Assembly: GCA_963771295.1 (NCBI GenBank)
Contig: CAVYTB010000013.1
Coordinates: forward strand, 682,001-746,000
DNA from: Acidiferrum sp963771295
GTDB lineage: Bacteria; Acidobacteriota; Terriglobia; Acidiferrales; UBA7541
DNA length: 64,000 bases
Reading direction: 5' to 3'
A model generated the notes under the pieces. That model had not been told where the DNA came from, did no database searches, and saw only the letters and a list, made by a program, of their open reading frames with translations. The translations under genes were made by a program, and so were the position numbers. Positions 7,865 to 16,281 of this stretch are shown in pieces (the stretch's first letter is position 1; the number at the start of each line of letters is the position of its first letter).

Positions 7865-8866
7865 ATGCATTCGGACTCGCTCCTGAAGCAAAGCACTCGC
7901 CGCGAAATGCTGCGTAATTCAGCCTCATTATCGGCTGGCGCCTTACTCGTACAACTCTTTCCCGGAAGCCTGCTATGCCCTGTTCCGGCTCGTGCGCAAC
8001 AAGCGGCGGCGCCTGCGGCCGACCCGCTCGCGGCCATTCGTGCCCAAATTGGTGCGGTTCCCATACAGTCGCAAAAATTGGCCGACAATCTCACGCTACT
8101 CTCCGGTCCCGGCGGCAACGTTGTCGTGCTCAATGGACCTGACGGCAAGTTCGTCGTTGATACCTTTCTTGCGCCCGCATGGCCTAACCTTAAACAGAGT
8201 CTCGCCGGCATCAGCGCCGCCCCGCTGAAAATCGTCATCGACTCGCATTGGCACTTCGACCACACCGACAACAACGCCCCGCTCCACGCCGCCGGCGCCA
8301 CCATCTTGGCCCACGAGAACACCAAAAAGCGCATGTCTGAATCGCACGATTTGCAGGTCATGGGCTTGCATTTCGCGCCCTCGCCAGCCGAAGCTCTGCC
8401 GCAGCAGACATTTACGTCCAGCCACACGCTGCAAGGCAATGGCGAAACAATTTTGCTGCAGCATCTTTCCCCGGCACACACCGACACGGATATTTACGTC
8501 CGCTTCCAGAAGGCCAACGTCATTCACATGGGTGACACTTTTTTCAACGGGTTTTACCCCTACATCGACTCCGGAACCGGCGGCAACATCACCGGCATGA
8601 TCGCGGCTGCCGACACCGTTCTTCCGCTCGCCGATAACGAAACCAAGCTTGTCCCGGGCCACGGTCCGCTCGGCAACAAAGCAGACCTTGCCAAATTCCG
8701 CGACATGCTCGTTGTCTCGCGCGATCGCGTTCAGAAATTGAAGAGTGCAGGGAAGTCCTCGCAGGAAGCTGAAGCCGCCAAGCCTCTCACTGATCTCGAC
8801 GCCGCCTGGGGCCATGGCATGCTCAATAGTGACGCCTTCGTTCGGGTGATCTACCTGGCTCTGTGA
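7865..8866 (+). CDS. Tat-exported metallo-beta-lactamase-fold hydrolase
   Basis: A 333-residue protein. The N-terminus has a twin-arginine motif ('STRREMLRNSASL', residues 10-22) and a hydrophobic stretch ending at about Ala45 ('PARAQQ'), so export by Tat is likely. The catalytic body holds the full metal set of the fold: His128, His130, Asp132 and His133 in 'HWHFDHTDN', His205 in 'SPAHTDTD', Asp224 in 'HMGDTFF' and His266 in 'VPGHGPLG'. It therefore should be an active two-metal hydrolase; the substrate cannot be read from the sequence. The layout resembles secreted acidobacterial and proteobacterial MBL hydrolases rather than true class B beta-lactamases. The tat operon at 59.5-60.8 kb could export it. 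Confidence 0.85.
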   Translation: MHSDSLLKQSTRREMLRNSASLSAGALLVQLFPGSLLCPVPARAQQAAAPAADPLAAIRAQIGAVPIQSQKLADNLTLLSGPGGNVVVLNGPDGKFVVDTFLAPAWPNLKQSLAGISAAPLKIVIDSHWHFDHTDNNAPLHAAGATILAHENTKKRMSESHDLQVMGLHFAPSPAEALPQQTFTSSHTLQGNGETILLQHLSPAHTDTDIYVRFQKANVIHMGDTFFNGFYPYIDSGTGGNITGMIAAADTVLPLADNETKLVPGHGPLGNKADLAKFRDMLVVSRDRVQKLKSAGKSSQEAEAAKPLTDLDAAWGHGMLNSDAFVRVIYLAL

Positions 8867-8892
8867 TTCCGCGCGAGCCTCGGCCGCACCCT

Positions 8893-9321
8893 CTACGAAG
8901 CTGCGGCCTCATGCTTAGCCGCCGGCACGAATTGTTCCAATAGCACCCGGAGCGGCGCGGTCAACTGGAGTTCCTGGCTCGCTTCCGCAAACAGTCCGTG
9001 CGGATCAGCCGCGGTTTTTAGCGCATAACGGAAGTACGACAAGCGCATCAGCCACACCGCATGCTGCAAATCCTTGTCGTTTCGAACAAAAAATGTAGCC
9101 CAGCCTGAATCCGGCACCCAGCGATGCGATTCCGCCAGATTCTCGGCAAGCAGCGCGTCGCGAATCGACCGCGGAAACGGGATGTCGACGATCCCACATT
9201 CGTGCACGTGCCCAACTTCAGCGTTTCCCAGCCGAAACTCCCGCCCTCCAAATCGATGTGTGTGCACCGTAATGCCCGCCCACGTCGAAACAATCTCTTC
9301 CAGTTTCTTCAGTTGCTGCAT
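8893..9321 (-). CDS. DUF5519 (luciferase-domain) family protein
   Basis: A 142-residue soluble protein. 'HRFGGREFRLGNAEVGHVH', 'DIPFPRSIRDALL', 'AESHRWVPDSGWATFF' and 'AVWLMRLSYFRY' match the DUF5519 family, annotated as 'luciferase domain' for historical reasons; no light reaction is implied and the role is unknown. The start at 9321 is preferred over an in-frame ATG 12 codons upstream because AGGGAG lies at a good distance before it. It is convergent with the MBL hydrolase, with 26 bases between. Confidence 0.7.
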   Translation of the reverse strand: MQQLKKLEEIVSTWAGITVHTHRFGGREFRLGNAEVGHVHECGIVDIPFPRSIRDALLAENLAESHRWVPDSGWATFFVRNDKDLQHAVWLMRLSYFRYALKTAADPHGLFAEASQELQLTAPLRVLLEQFVPAAKHEAAAS

Positions 9322-9408
9322 AACCGTTGCTCCCTGAATCGTTGGATGCCGCAGCAAGCTCCCCCGATTCGTCGCTCGGCAGTCTGGTGCTAGTTTGCTT
9401 CCCCCGCC

Positions 9409-11211
9409 TCAGTTCGGTATCACCACGATGCCGTTGCGCGCCGCCATGTGCGAGCCTTCTGTATCGCGCACCACCTGGCGTACCAGGTATTTGCCCGGCT
9501 TCAGGTCGAACGAGGATTTGACGGTAAATCCAGAGTGTCCGAGCCGTTCAATCGAAGCATCCAGCAGCCGTATTTTCACAAGTTTCTCGCCGCCCATCAC
9601 GAACTTTCCATTGTCATCAAAGACCACGGTGGCTACCGTTACTTCGTCATAGTTCCTTCCATCGGCCTTGTGAAACTGCATGTTTTGCACATCGAGATGC
9701 GTAACCACGCTGACCCGCGTTTCGGCATCCCCGATCTTGAAATATTGTGTCTGCAAAGTCATCGGCAAGTCGAAAATCTCGTCCTGCGAAAAAACCGCCT
9801 CCTGAATTTCCTGCTTGGCGATCTCTTGCGGATCTTCGGCCTTGTTGGGCGCAAAATAACCGCGCCTCGCCTGGATGGTGTACTTGTGTTGTCCCGCCAA
9901 CGTCACCTTCAGGGTGTGGTAGCGGCCGTCCATCTTCTGATTCTGCGGCGAGAAACCCAATACGTAAGCAACGTCCGGCGCGCCACCCAGTTGTTTCAGC
10001 CCACCCTCAATATCGTTGGAGTTGAAAAATGTGCCTCCCGTACCGTAAGCGAAATCCATTAGCACGCCCTGTTGTTCGTTCTGCTCCGCGAGGCGGTAAC
10101 TCGCCTTCACCCCCATCAACTCTGGAGGATCAACCGATGGCTGCGCGATGTCACCCATCACGTCCGCCACGTACAATCCGCGCGCGTCCAGCGTATTGAT
10201 CACAATATTCGAGCGGTTCGCGCGTTCCACCACTTGCGATGCCTCGAAGTTCAACATTCCCAGAAGGAACCCGGGCGATGCCAAAAGCAGCATGCGTGTG
10301 CCGGGCTTCGCAGACAACACCCGCAGCACGCCGTCGAGTTGTCTATAGGTGTCGCGGTTCTCCGCTTCCCCCATATTCAACACTCTGTTTACCTCGGTTG
10401 ACACTATTGTTCCAGCAGTCCGCAGGTCGATCCCTGGCATGCACCGCAGCGTTTCCTGAACGAGAACCTCAAAACCTTGCGGGCCGCCATGGCTGGGATC
10501 CGTCGGTATTCCTTCCTTCGTTACTTGATCCGCCATGTAGTAGGAAACATCAGGGCACGAGACTGTCATCTTATTTAACGCGCCTCGCGGCAGCAGTCCC
10601 ATTAGCTTCTGCTTCAGCGCTTCCTTGTCGCTGGTAAAATCCTGCGTCAATTGCCCCGAAGTCGTGAAAATGGCGGCGCGGTCATCCGGCGCCATGGCAT
10701 CGAAAAACTTTGCCGCGGCCACTCGTAAAGGGCCGGTATCCTGCATCTTTAGATGAACATCGTCGAAGGTCAGCGCCACGAAGCGTTCGGGTAGCGTTGC
10801 CGAACTGCGGCCAGCGTCTTCGCCTTCCTGCGTTTTCTCCGCGGCTTCCGTGCGTTCTTTGCGCGACTCCGCGGTTTCCACGGCAAACGTGGTGATGGGC
10901 TGCAATTTGCCGTTGTCGTACAACTGAAAATCTTCTTTGCGCAGACCTTCTACCGGTTTACCAGCGTTGCCACGCACAATCACGTGCACCTGCACCAGGT
11001 TCACGCGAAGCTTGAAGGTATTACCAGTGTCTTGCACCGACACTTCTTTCTTTGTTTCTGCAGTGGCTGTACCTGATGGTGAGCCGGGCGTGTCTGCCGC
11101 GGGCTTTGGCGTCGCGGGTTCCTGAGCTGCCTGCCCGTGCGCCGTTGCTCCCGCAAGGAACAGAGCCATGGCCAGTTGGAGTGCCGATCGAATCCGTGTT
11201 CCGTTTCGCAT
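9409..11211 (-). CDS. Secreted VWFA-related protein of acidobacterial type
   Basis: A 600-residue secreted protein. It has a signal peptide (about 1-28, 'MALFLAGATAHGQ'), a Pro/Thr/Ala-rich linker, a beta domain with 'RVNLVQVHVIVRGNAGKPVEGLRKEDF' -like opening (quoted in parts: 'VNLVQVHVIV', 'GLRKEDFQLYDNG') and then a von Willebrand A-like domain ('FVALTFDDVHLKMQD', 'RMLLLASPGFLLG'). This layout is the 'VWFA-related acidobacterial domain' family, abundant in this phylum, with unknown function. The classical MIDAS motif DxSxS is altered: 'FDDVH' stands in its place, so metal-dependent adhesion is uncertain. The C-terminal 150 residues form beta sandwich-like strands ('YHTLKVTLAGQHKYTIQARRG'). 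Confidence 0.85.
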   Translation of the reverse strand: MRNGTRIRSALQLAMALFLAGATAHGQAAQEPATPKPAADTPGSPSGTATAETKKEVSVQDTGNTFKLRVNLVQVHVIVRGNAGKPVEGLRKEDFQLYDNGKLQPITTFAVETAESRKERTEAAEKTQEGEDAGRSSATLPERFVALTFDDVHLKMQDTGPLRVAAAKFFDAMAPDDRAAIFTTSGQLTQDFTSDKEALKQKLMGLLPRGALNKMTVSCPDVSYYMADQVTKEGIPTDPSHGGPQGFEVLVQETLRCMPGIDLRTAGTIVSTEVNRVLNMGEAENRDTYRQLDGVLRVLSAKPGTRMLLLASPGFLLGMLNFEASQVVERANRSNIVINTLDARGLYVADVMGDIAQPSVDPPELMGVKASYRLAEQNEQQGVLMDFAYGTGGTFFNSNDIEGGLKQLGGAPDVAYVLGFSPQNQKMDGRYHTLKVTLAGQHKYTIQARRGYFAPNKAEDPQEIAKQEIQEAVFSQDEIFDLPMTLQTQYFKIGDAETRVSVVTHLDVQNMQFHKADGRNYDEVTVATVVFDDNGKFVMGGEKLVKIRLLDASIERLGHSGFTVKSSFDLKPGKYLVRQVVRDTEGSHMAARNGIVVIPN

Positions 11212-11382
11212 GGGCCGACCCTTCTGACGAAGGAATGACGACCGCGCGTTGTAACGTCATGTTTGCGCGAAAGCCGGAGCGAGTGCAGAGGGAAGACGAA
11301 CGCGACGGCAAGGTCATAAGGTCTGGCAATAACGAATTTCTCGTGCGTCGTCTCGATCTCACGCTGACTATACTATTTCGAC

Positions 11383-11418
11383 GTGCTCGAAGTATCGAAA
11401 AGGTACAACGTCGAGCAC
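11383..11418. promoter_or_regulatory. Inverted repeat in a divergent intergenic region
   Basis: GTGCTCGA (11383-11390) pairs exactly with TCGAGCAC (11411-11418) across a 20-base loop. It lies in the 317-base region between the divergent VWFA gene and the 11.5 kb gene, so it could be an operator; a stem in a leader RNA is equally possible. Confidence 0.3.
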
Positions 11419-11528
11419 CGGCCGAGGATCTTTGGATACCCGCCCCACCAGAAAACGCTTGCGGATATTGCGCTGTACGAACCTCCACGGCAGGTATAGA
11501 CTTGGCAGCGATTTGATGGGAGGCGAAC

Positions 11529-11915
11529 TTGCCCTCGTCGAAACGTCCACTAATTCCCCTGGCGTTGGCGCTTACCACGCTACTGTGCGCGTCTATTATG
11601 GCAGTCGCGCAAAACGGGAATTCCCCTTTTCCGGACCCTCCCAAAACACGGCTGCATGTTCGCGCGTTTGTGTTCCACTATGCGGGCGCCTTCAAACGAA
11701 TTTCGCCAGACGACATTGGTGTACGCTTGGCGCAAAAGGGCCTGCTTCCCGTCGTAGAGCGGCCTTACGATCAAGCCAAGGTCAACCTCATCAAGGCCGA
11801 AGTCATCGAGATCTACAAAGAACACGGCGTCGCGGTTGGAGCCTACAGCGCCTTGGAACCGGCCGGCGGCGGACCACGCGCTGTCAGGGTGACACTGGAA
11901 GTCTACAAGCTCTAA
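11529..11915 (+). CDS. Secreted small protein of unknown function
   Basis: A 128-residue protein with a signal peptide (about 1-27, 'LALALTTLLCASIMAVAQ') and a compact alpha/beta domain: 'TRLHVRAFVFHYAGAFKRIS', 'DIGVRLAQKGLLPVVERPYD', 'VIEIYKEHGVAVGAYSALE', 'AVRVTLEVYKL'. The beta-alpha-alpha-beta-beta order resembles a single POTRA-type module, but this is a pattern impression only. The TTG start is supported by GGGAGG six bases upstream and because the signal peptide begins there. No in-frame ATG fits. It stands alone on this strand. Confidence 0.6.
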   Translation: MPSSKRPLIPLALALTTLLCASIMAVAQNGNSPFPDPPKTRLHVRAFVFHYAGAFKRISPDDIGVRLAQKGLLPVVERPYDQAKVNLIKAEVIEIYKEHGVAVGAYSALEPAGGGPRAVRVTLEVYKL

Positions 11916-11942
11916 CCGTCGCGTCGCTAAAAACGCCGCCCG

Positions 11943-12467
11943 CTACACCGACAGCAAGCGGCTGAAAAACGATCGGTATCTCCGCAGCGCCAGCCGCAGG
12001 TCCTCGGTCGAAACATTCTCTCCCTGGTCCCACTGACCTTCCAGTTTGCTTCGTTCATCGGCAAAAATTTCGGCCAGCCGTTTCATGGTTCCCGCCACCA
12101 GATTGTCGGCCTGCTCCACAGCGTGCCGAGGCTCGTCGACGAACCCCACCTGTATCGCGTCCCAGCGCGAGCGAAGCTCGTTGGCTTCGCCACTCGAAAA
12201 CAGCGGCCCGGTTTCGCGCTCCATCGCCGGAGCGGCAGCAGCAGCGGCGGAAGCGACAGCGTGCGTTCGGTTCTTATCGCTGGCTACGGGCGGCACGGCA
12301 GGATAATCCCGCGGTTCCGATTCCGTTTCCGTCAGCAACTCGTGCGCGGGCCTTGGCGGCGGTTGGTGTGCGCCAGCCAGGTCCGCGGTAGTCAGTTCCG
12401 CCTCGTCCGGTAAAATGTGTCTCTTCCTGATGTCGTCTCGCATGTCGTCCCTGATATCGTCGCTCAT
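11943..12467 (-). CDS. Hypothetical protein, soluble paralogue of the 12.5 kb gene
   Basis: A 174-residue protein. The N-terminal third is charged and low in complexity, starting with a repeated Asp-Asp-Ile/Met-Arg motif ('SDDIRDDMRDDIRKR'), then Pro/Ala-rich. Residues about 90-170 form a helical domain with 'SRWDAIQVGFVDEPRHAVEQ', 'ADNLVAGTMKRLAEIF' and 'NVSTEDLRLALRRYRSFF'. The same domain is found in the next gene on the same strand, which adds a membrane helix. I do not recognise a named function; the domain is common in hypothetical proteins of soil bacteria. GGAG precedes the ATG at a normal distance. Confidence 0.6.
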   Translation of the reverse strand: MSDDIRDDMRDDIRKRHILPDEAELTTADLAGAHQPPPRPAHELLTETESEPRDYPAVPPVASDKNRTHAVASAAAAAAPAMERETGPLFSSGEANELRSRWDAIQVGFVDEPRHAVEQADNLVAGTMKRLAEIFADERSKLEGQWDQGENVSTEDLRLALRRYRSFFSRLLSV

Positions 12468-12514
12468 GATGCGCTCCTGTCTCTTTTCTAGAATTGCCTG
12501 CTCAACCCGCCGTC

Positions 12515-13093
12515 TTACACTCGCGCGGCTCGACCAGTGATCGAATGCGCCAACTCCGGTTCTCCAGCCAGTTCCGCAAACAATGTTCGATAGTGAATCA
12601 TGGCTTGCCGCAGATCTTCTGTGTTTGTCAGTCCTTGCTTGTGGCGGATCGAAATGTCGTGGCCAGCTCGATAATGTTCCACCACCAGCGGGTGATCGAC
12701 GGATATGTCGGCCGCCCGCTGTTCGAAATCCGTAACCGGATATCCGCGCGCCGCCATGATGCCTTGAATAAGCTGGTCGGCTTCCGTCACAGCGCCACGC
12801 GGGTCGTCAACAAAACGCGCCTGAATTTTCTGCCAAGCCGCCAAAAAGTTCGCGCGATCCGCTGGTGACAGCGCCCTGATCTTGAAACCCTCAACTCGTC
12901 TTTCCAGTTTTTCCAGCTTCGATTCCGCTCGCGTCGCACTGCCGGTTTCTTCCACCGCTCGGTGATATTCCGGCCCGAATCGGCTTTTCAGCCGTTTGCT
13001 GCGTTGCGCTTTAACGATCAAACCAATCGCGATCACAACCACAATCACCACCGCGATCGCTCCAATCAATGTGGAGGTGCTCATCGTGTTCAT
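12515..13093 (-). CDS. Hypothetical membrane-anchored protein, paralogue of the 11.9 kb gene
   Basis: A 192-residue protein with one N-terminal transmembrane helix (about 8-28, 'AIAVVIVVVIAIGLIV') followed by a cytoplasmic helical region and the domain shared with the downstream gene: 'AAWQKIQARFVDDPRGAVTE', 'ADQLIQGIMAARGYPV' and 'TNTEDLRQAMIHYRTLF'. 'VVEHYRAGHDI' is extra. The start at 13093 is chosen because the membrane helix begins soon after and a GGGG stretch precedes it; an in-frame start 16 codons upstream would put a basic segment before the helix. It and the 11.9 kb gene lie 47 bases apart and are probably co-transcribed duplicates. Function unknown. Confidence 0.65.
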   Translation of the reverse strand: MNTMSTSTLIGAIAVVIVVVIAIGLIVKAQRSKRLKSRFGPEYHRAVEETGSATRAESKLEKLERRVEGFKIRALSPADRANFLAAWQKIQARFVDDPRGAVTEADQLIQGIMAARGYPVTDFEQRAADISVDHPLVVEHYRAGHDISIRHKQGLTNTEDLRQAMIHYRTLFAELAGEPELAHSITGRAARV

Positions 13094-13257
13094 GGCAATA
13101 CCCCTGTCAGCCTTGATAGCGCACCAGCAGGGAAGTCTCAATCCATGTAACGCTGTAGCGCGATTCCTTCAGAAATGTACGGCATATGATGTGTGAAAAA
13201 GTTCCGTTCTTTGCGAAATGATTCAATTTACGGACGAAGCAGAAGGGCGCTTTGTTC

Positions 13258-14787
13258 TTAGCACACGCCGCTGGGCCGGGTGGGACTACCGTTTTCCTGA
13301 ACGGGCATCACTTGCGTCGCCGGCACCGGGTAAGGCGTTGTGCCCGCCAGATTCGCTACACATTGCTGAATCACTTGCTGAACCGCGGGAAGTGTCGATG
13401 GAAGATCTGGAATCGACGTGTCGGGGCTCTTGAAATTCAGCGCGCTGGTCAGATCTCCCACGGTGGAGCGCCGCCACGCGTTTAAGTTCGGAACTTCCGC
13501 GCCGAATCGCGTCTCCAAAAATCGCAGCACGGAAGTGTGATCGAAAACATCCGAGGACACGAATCCTCCTCGACTGAATGGCGAAATCAGCAGCGTAGGC
13601 ACGCGAAATCCCAATCCAATCGGGCCATTGATGGCTGGATTGCCCACGACGCTGGGATCTGGCACTGCTGGCGCGGTTACATATTCTCCCGGTGTGCCGG
13701 CAGGCGCGGTAGGGGGCGCAACGTGATCGAAGAATCCGCCATTTTCGTCGTAAGTCAGAATGAAAAGCGTTTTGGCCCATAGCGTGGGATTTGCTGTCAG
13801 CGCTCCCACGATCAGAGAAACAATGTTCTCCCCGAAGACCGACGGAGAGGGCGGGTGATCCGATGTGACCACCGAGCCGACAATCCAGGAAACTTGCGGC
13901 AGGTTCCCGGACGCCACATCGCCCAGAAAATCCACGGGAAACTGCGGCCCGAACGCGTTCTGATACAGAACCGATGTCGGATCCTGAAAGTTTTTGAAGT
14001 ACGGCAGAACATTGTCGGACAGAATCCCGCCGGCGATGGTGGCGTCCGGTGACGAGTACACCTTCCAGGATATCCCGCGAGCCTGCAACTGTTCGGGCAT
14101 CGTGGTGTACGTCAAGCGCCCGTAAAGGGACGCGCGATTCGTCACTACGGTCTGCAAGATCGGTCCGCCACTTGTGCCGTCGGGGTCGAGGGACGCCGCC
14201 ATGGTATACAAGCGGTTGGGATCCGTCGGGCCCATCACGGAGCAAAAGAAATTGTCACAAATGGTGAATGCATCGGCGAGGGCGTAATAGTAAGGAAGGT
14301 CCGCGCGATTGTAGTAGCCCATAGCCAGGGCAGCGTCGTTGGCGTCGATCGGCAGGCGCGAAGTTACGAAGCCATCCATAGCTCCGTTGTCCCAGCTCTG
14401 ATGCTGCGGAACCCAGTCGTGGCTGATGTCGTGCGTGCAAGCGGCATTCGTGGTCGCGGTGTCTAGGTGAAACGGCAATAGCTGCCCCACAGGTGAGTTG
14501 GTGGTGTTCGCGGGATCCGGCTGCTGGAAAGCCATGCTTTGATCGGAGAATCCTCGGACGCCGCGGTAGCTTCCGAAGTAGTGGTCGAATGACCGGTTTT
14601 CTTGAATAAAAATCACCACATGTTCGATGTCCGTTAAATTCGAGCACACGGACGTTGTCGGGGGAGGCGGCGAAGTGACTCCGCTACCGCCGCTGCTACC
14701 GCAACCATGCAGTCCTAAAGAAGCCAGCTCAGCAACCGCGGACGCGGCTCCCAGCTTCAAAAGTTCCCGTCGAGTGAGTTTGCGCAT
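13258..14787 (-). CDS. Tat-exported phosphoesterase (phospholipase C / acid phosphatase family)
   Basis: A 509-residue protein. It begins with a Tat signal ('LTRRELLKLGAAS', residues 4-16) that ends near Cys29 in 'GLHGCGSSGG', so a Tat lipoprotein is possible. The body matches the phosphoesterase family of phospholipase C and AcpA: 'HVVIFIQENRSFDHYFGSY' (about 56-74; the metal ligand Glu and the Ser-Phe-Asp-His core), 'MGPTDPNRLY', 'SWIVGSVVTSDHPP', 'LFILTYDENGGFFDHV' and 'VPTLLISPFSR'. These enzymes cleave phosphate esters or phospholipids outside the cytoplasm. The C-terminal lipid-binding domain of the large PLCs is missing, as in the shorter members. The DENGGFFDH metal ligands are intact, so activity is expected. 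Confidence 0.85.
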   Translation of the reverse strand: MRKLTRRELLKLGAASAVAELASLGLHGCGSSGGSGVTSPPPPTTSVCSNLTDIEHVVIFIQENRSFDHYFGSYRGVRGFSDQSMAFQQPDPANTTNSPVGQLLPFHLDTATTNAACTHDISHDWVPQHQSWDNGAMDGFVTSRLPIDANDAALAMGYYNRADLPYYYALADAFTICDNFFCSVMGPTDPNRLYTMAASLDPDGTSGGPILQTVVTNRASLYGRLTYTTMPEQLQARGISWKVYSSPDATIAGGILSDNVLPYFKNFQDPTSVLYQNAFGPQFPVDFLGDVASGNLPQVSWIVGSVVTSDHPPSPSVFGENIVSLIVGALTANPTLWAKTLFILTYDENGGFFDHVAPPTAPAGTPGEYVTAPAVPDPSVVGNPAINGPIGLGFRVPTLLISPFSRGGFVSSDVFDHTSVLRFLETRFGAEVPNLNAWRRSTVGDLTSALNFKSPDTSIPDLPSTLPAVQQVIQQCVANLAGTTPYPVPATQVMPVQENGSPTRPSGVC

Positions 14788-14907
14788 GAGGTCTTACAGT
14801 TGGATGCCTTCCAGCTCACAAAAGTGGGAATGGTGGCCACGCGATTTGTTTTGGCCTCTGCTTTAGAGGATCCGAGAGTTGTTCGCAACCCGGTTGGCGC
14901 CATGCCT

Positions 14908-15387
14908 TCAGTTCGGTTTAGGCGGCTGCAGGTTCTGTAGCTTCTCGGTCACTTCGTCTGCACTGCCCGGCTCGGCCTGCGTCGGGCTACTGATCAGCGC
15001 GCCAGCGGCGGCACTCGCCGATTTTTCCTGAAGAATCCTTTCCATCACGTCCATCAGCCGCGCCGAAGCGTCCGTTTTGCTCACCACTTCTCGGATGCCG
15101 ACCTTTTTTGCCTCTGAGATCATTTCAGGAAAATCGTGGATGGTGTGCAGGATCATCGGCAAAGTCGGGCAGGCGCGAGATATCTCCGCGGCCACCTGCA
15201 GCCCGTTCAGGCCGGGCATTGCAAAATCCAGCACCATCAGGTCAGGCTTAAGCTCCATGGCCTTGGCAAGCGCTTGTTGGCCGTCGCTGGCTTCGCCGCA
15301 AACCTGCCAACCGGCATGCGACTCGATCAGCCGTCGTAGCAGTTGCAGAATCACTTGGTTGTCATCAGCCAGCAGAATTTGTGTCAA
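14908..15387 (-). CDS. Stand-alone response regulator (receiver domain)
   Basis: A 159-residue protein that is a single CheY-like receiver domain (residues 1-125) plus a short Ala/Pro-rich tail. Key residues are present: Asp8/Asp9, phosphoacceptor Asp54 in 'LMVLDFAMPG', Thr82 and Lys104 in 'VVSKTD'. There is no DNA-binding or output domain, so it probably acts by protein contact. The receiver resembles those of NarL-type regulators. The start is TTG: the first conserved strand 'QILLADDN' begins immediately after. No histidine kinase gene adjoins it. Confidence 0.85.
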   Translation of the reverse strand: MTQILLADDNQVILQLLRRLIESHAGWQVCGEASDGQQALAKAMELKPDLMVLDFAMPGLNGLQVAAEISRACPTLPMILHTIHDFPEMISEAKKVGIREVVSKTDASARLMDVMERILQEKSASAAAGALISSPTQAEPGSADEVTEKLQNLQPPKPN

Positions 15388-16060
15388 CCCATCACCACCA
15401 AATTGAATTTCGTTTCACCTGCCCCAACGTATCGCGAAATCGCGCTGTGCCAACACGAAAGACATCTGTCGTTCATGCTACAGAGCGCCGCATTTCTTGT
15501 GAAATACGCTTAATCCTGTACCTCCGGAAAACCATGCTGTCGCATCCGCGCGATCCAACGCACGCGAATTCGCAACGAAACTGTAGAAGGGAAGTGGCAA
15601 GCAAACGCAAGCGTCAGCGGGCTACGTGGATTTCCACGACATACGCATACACACTGTCAGCAGGTAAATCAGCGACAGCGTCGACAATATCAGTACCGTG
15701 TAATCCCACATTACCGCCATTATACGGCATCGCCGCAAAAGGTGGAAATAGCAGAGTAGTGCCGAAATAGTGACATACTAAATAGTACTGGGGACCCAGC
15801 CCGAAACAGGAAACGCCAGCAGTGATACAGGGTTATCTGTAGGTTGCATTCGCCCAGCCGGAAGGCCCTCCCCGCGGTATTTTTTTGTACAGAACCGCCT
15901 CGATTTAGCGCATAGTATCCGGGCCGGATCGACTGGTTAACCGCGATTTTGTAGCTCAGGCTTCAGCCCGAGGCTTTTGCTGCCGGTAGCGCTGTTGACC
16001 GGACGAAAACTCCCTCATCCCTGAATGGATGAGCAACAGGACGCCTGAAGGAGAAAAACA
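15388..16060. other. Long intergenic region with palindromic element
   Basis: No gene is seen in these 673 bases. Near 15860-15895 a GC-rich stretch followed by seven T bases ('GCGGTATTTTTTTG') could be a terminator. At 15947-15980 lies one of the dispersed palindromic elements (GTAGCTCAGGCTTCAGCCCGA). The remainder should hold the promoters of the response regulator and the metallothionein; I cannot place them with confidence. Confidence 0.45.
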
Positions 16061-16237
16061 ATGGACGCAACGAATGCTCACAAGTGTGCACACCCCGTTT
16101 GTAGTTGCATGATCACAGAAGGCAAGTACTGCAGCGTGGCCTGCGAAGCCATGGAGAATCTGTCCGACATCGATTGCCATTGCGAGCACGCCGACTGCAA
16201 GGGCCACGTTGACAGCGCCGATGCAGCCTCCGCCTGA
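16061..16237 (+). CDS. Small bacterial metallothionein
   Basis: A 58-residue protein with eight cysteines (9, 14, 16, 24, 28, 39, 41, 46) and five histidines (7, 11, 40, 43, 49). The spacing 'KCAHPVCSCMI', 'YCSVACEAM' and 'CHCEHADCKGH' is that of the SmtA/BmtA family, including the conserved Tyr-Cys-Ser-x-x-Cys element; one family cysteine is His11 here. Such proteins bind Zn, Cd or Cu in a cluster in the cytoplasm. GAAGGAG lies seven bases before the ATG, a strong ribosome binding site, so the short frame is very likely real. No SmtB/ArsR-type repressor is next to it. The reverse strand carries a longer open frame over the same bases, which lacks family features. Confidence 0.88.
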   Translation: MDATNAHKCAHPVCSCMITEGKYCSVACEAMENLSDIDCHCEHADCKGHVDSADAASA

Positions 16238-16281
16238 GCAGCGCAGCCGCAAATAAACCGGCGCCGGAATTCCCCTGCGAA

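Noticed and set aside
15956..16252. Minus-strand frame (98 codons) over the metallothionein
   Set aside because: No ribosome binding site or family match, whereas the plus strand has a strong site and the metallothionein Cys pattern.
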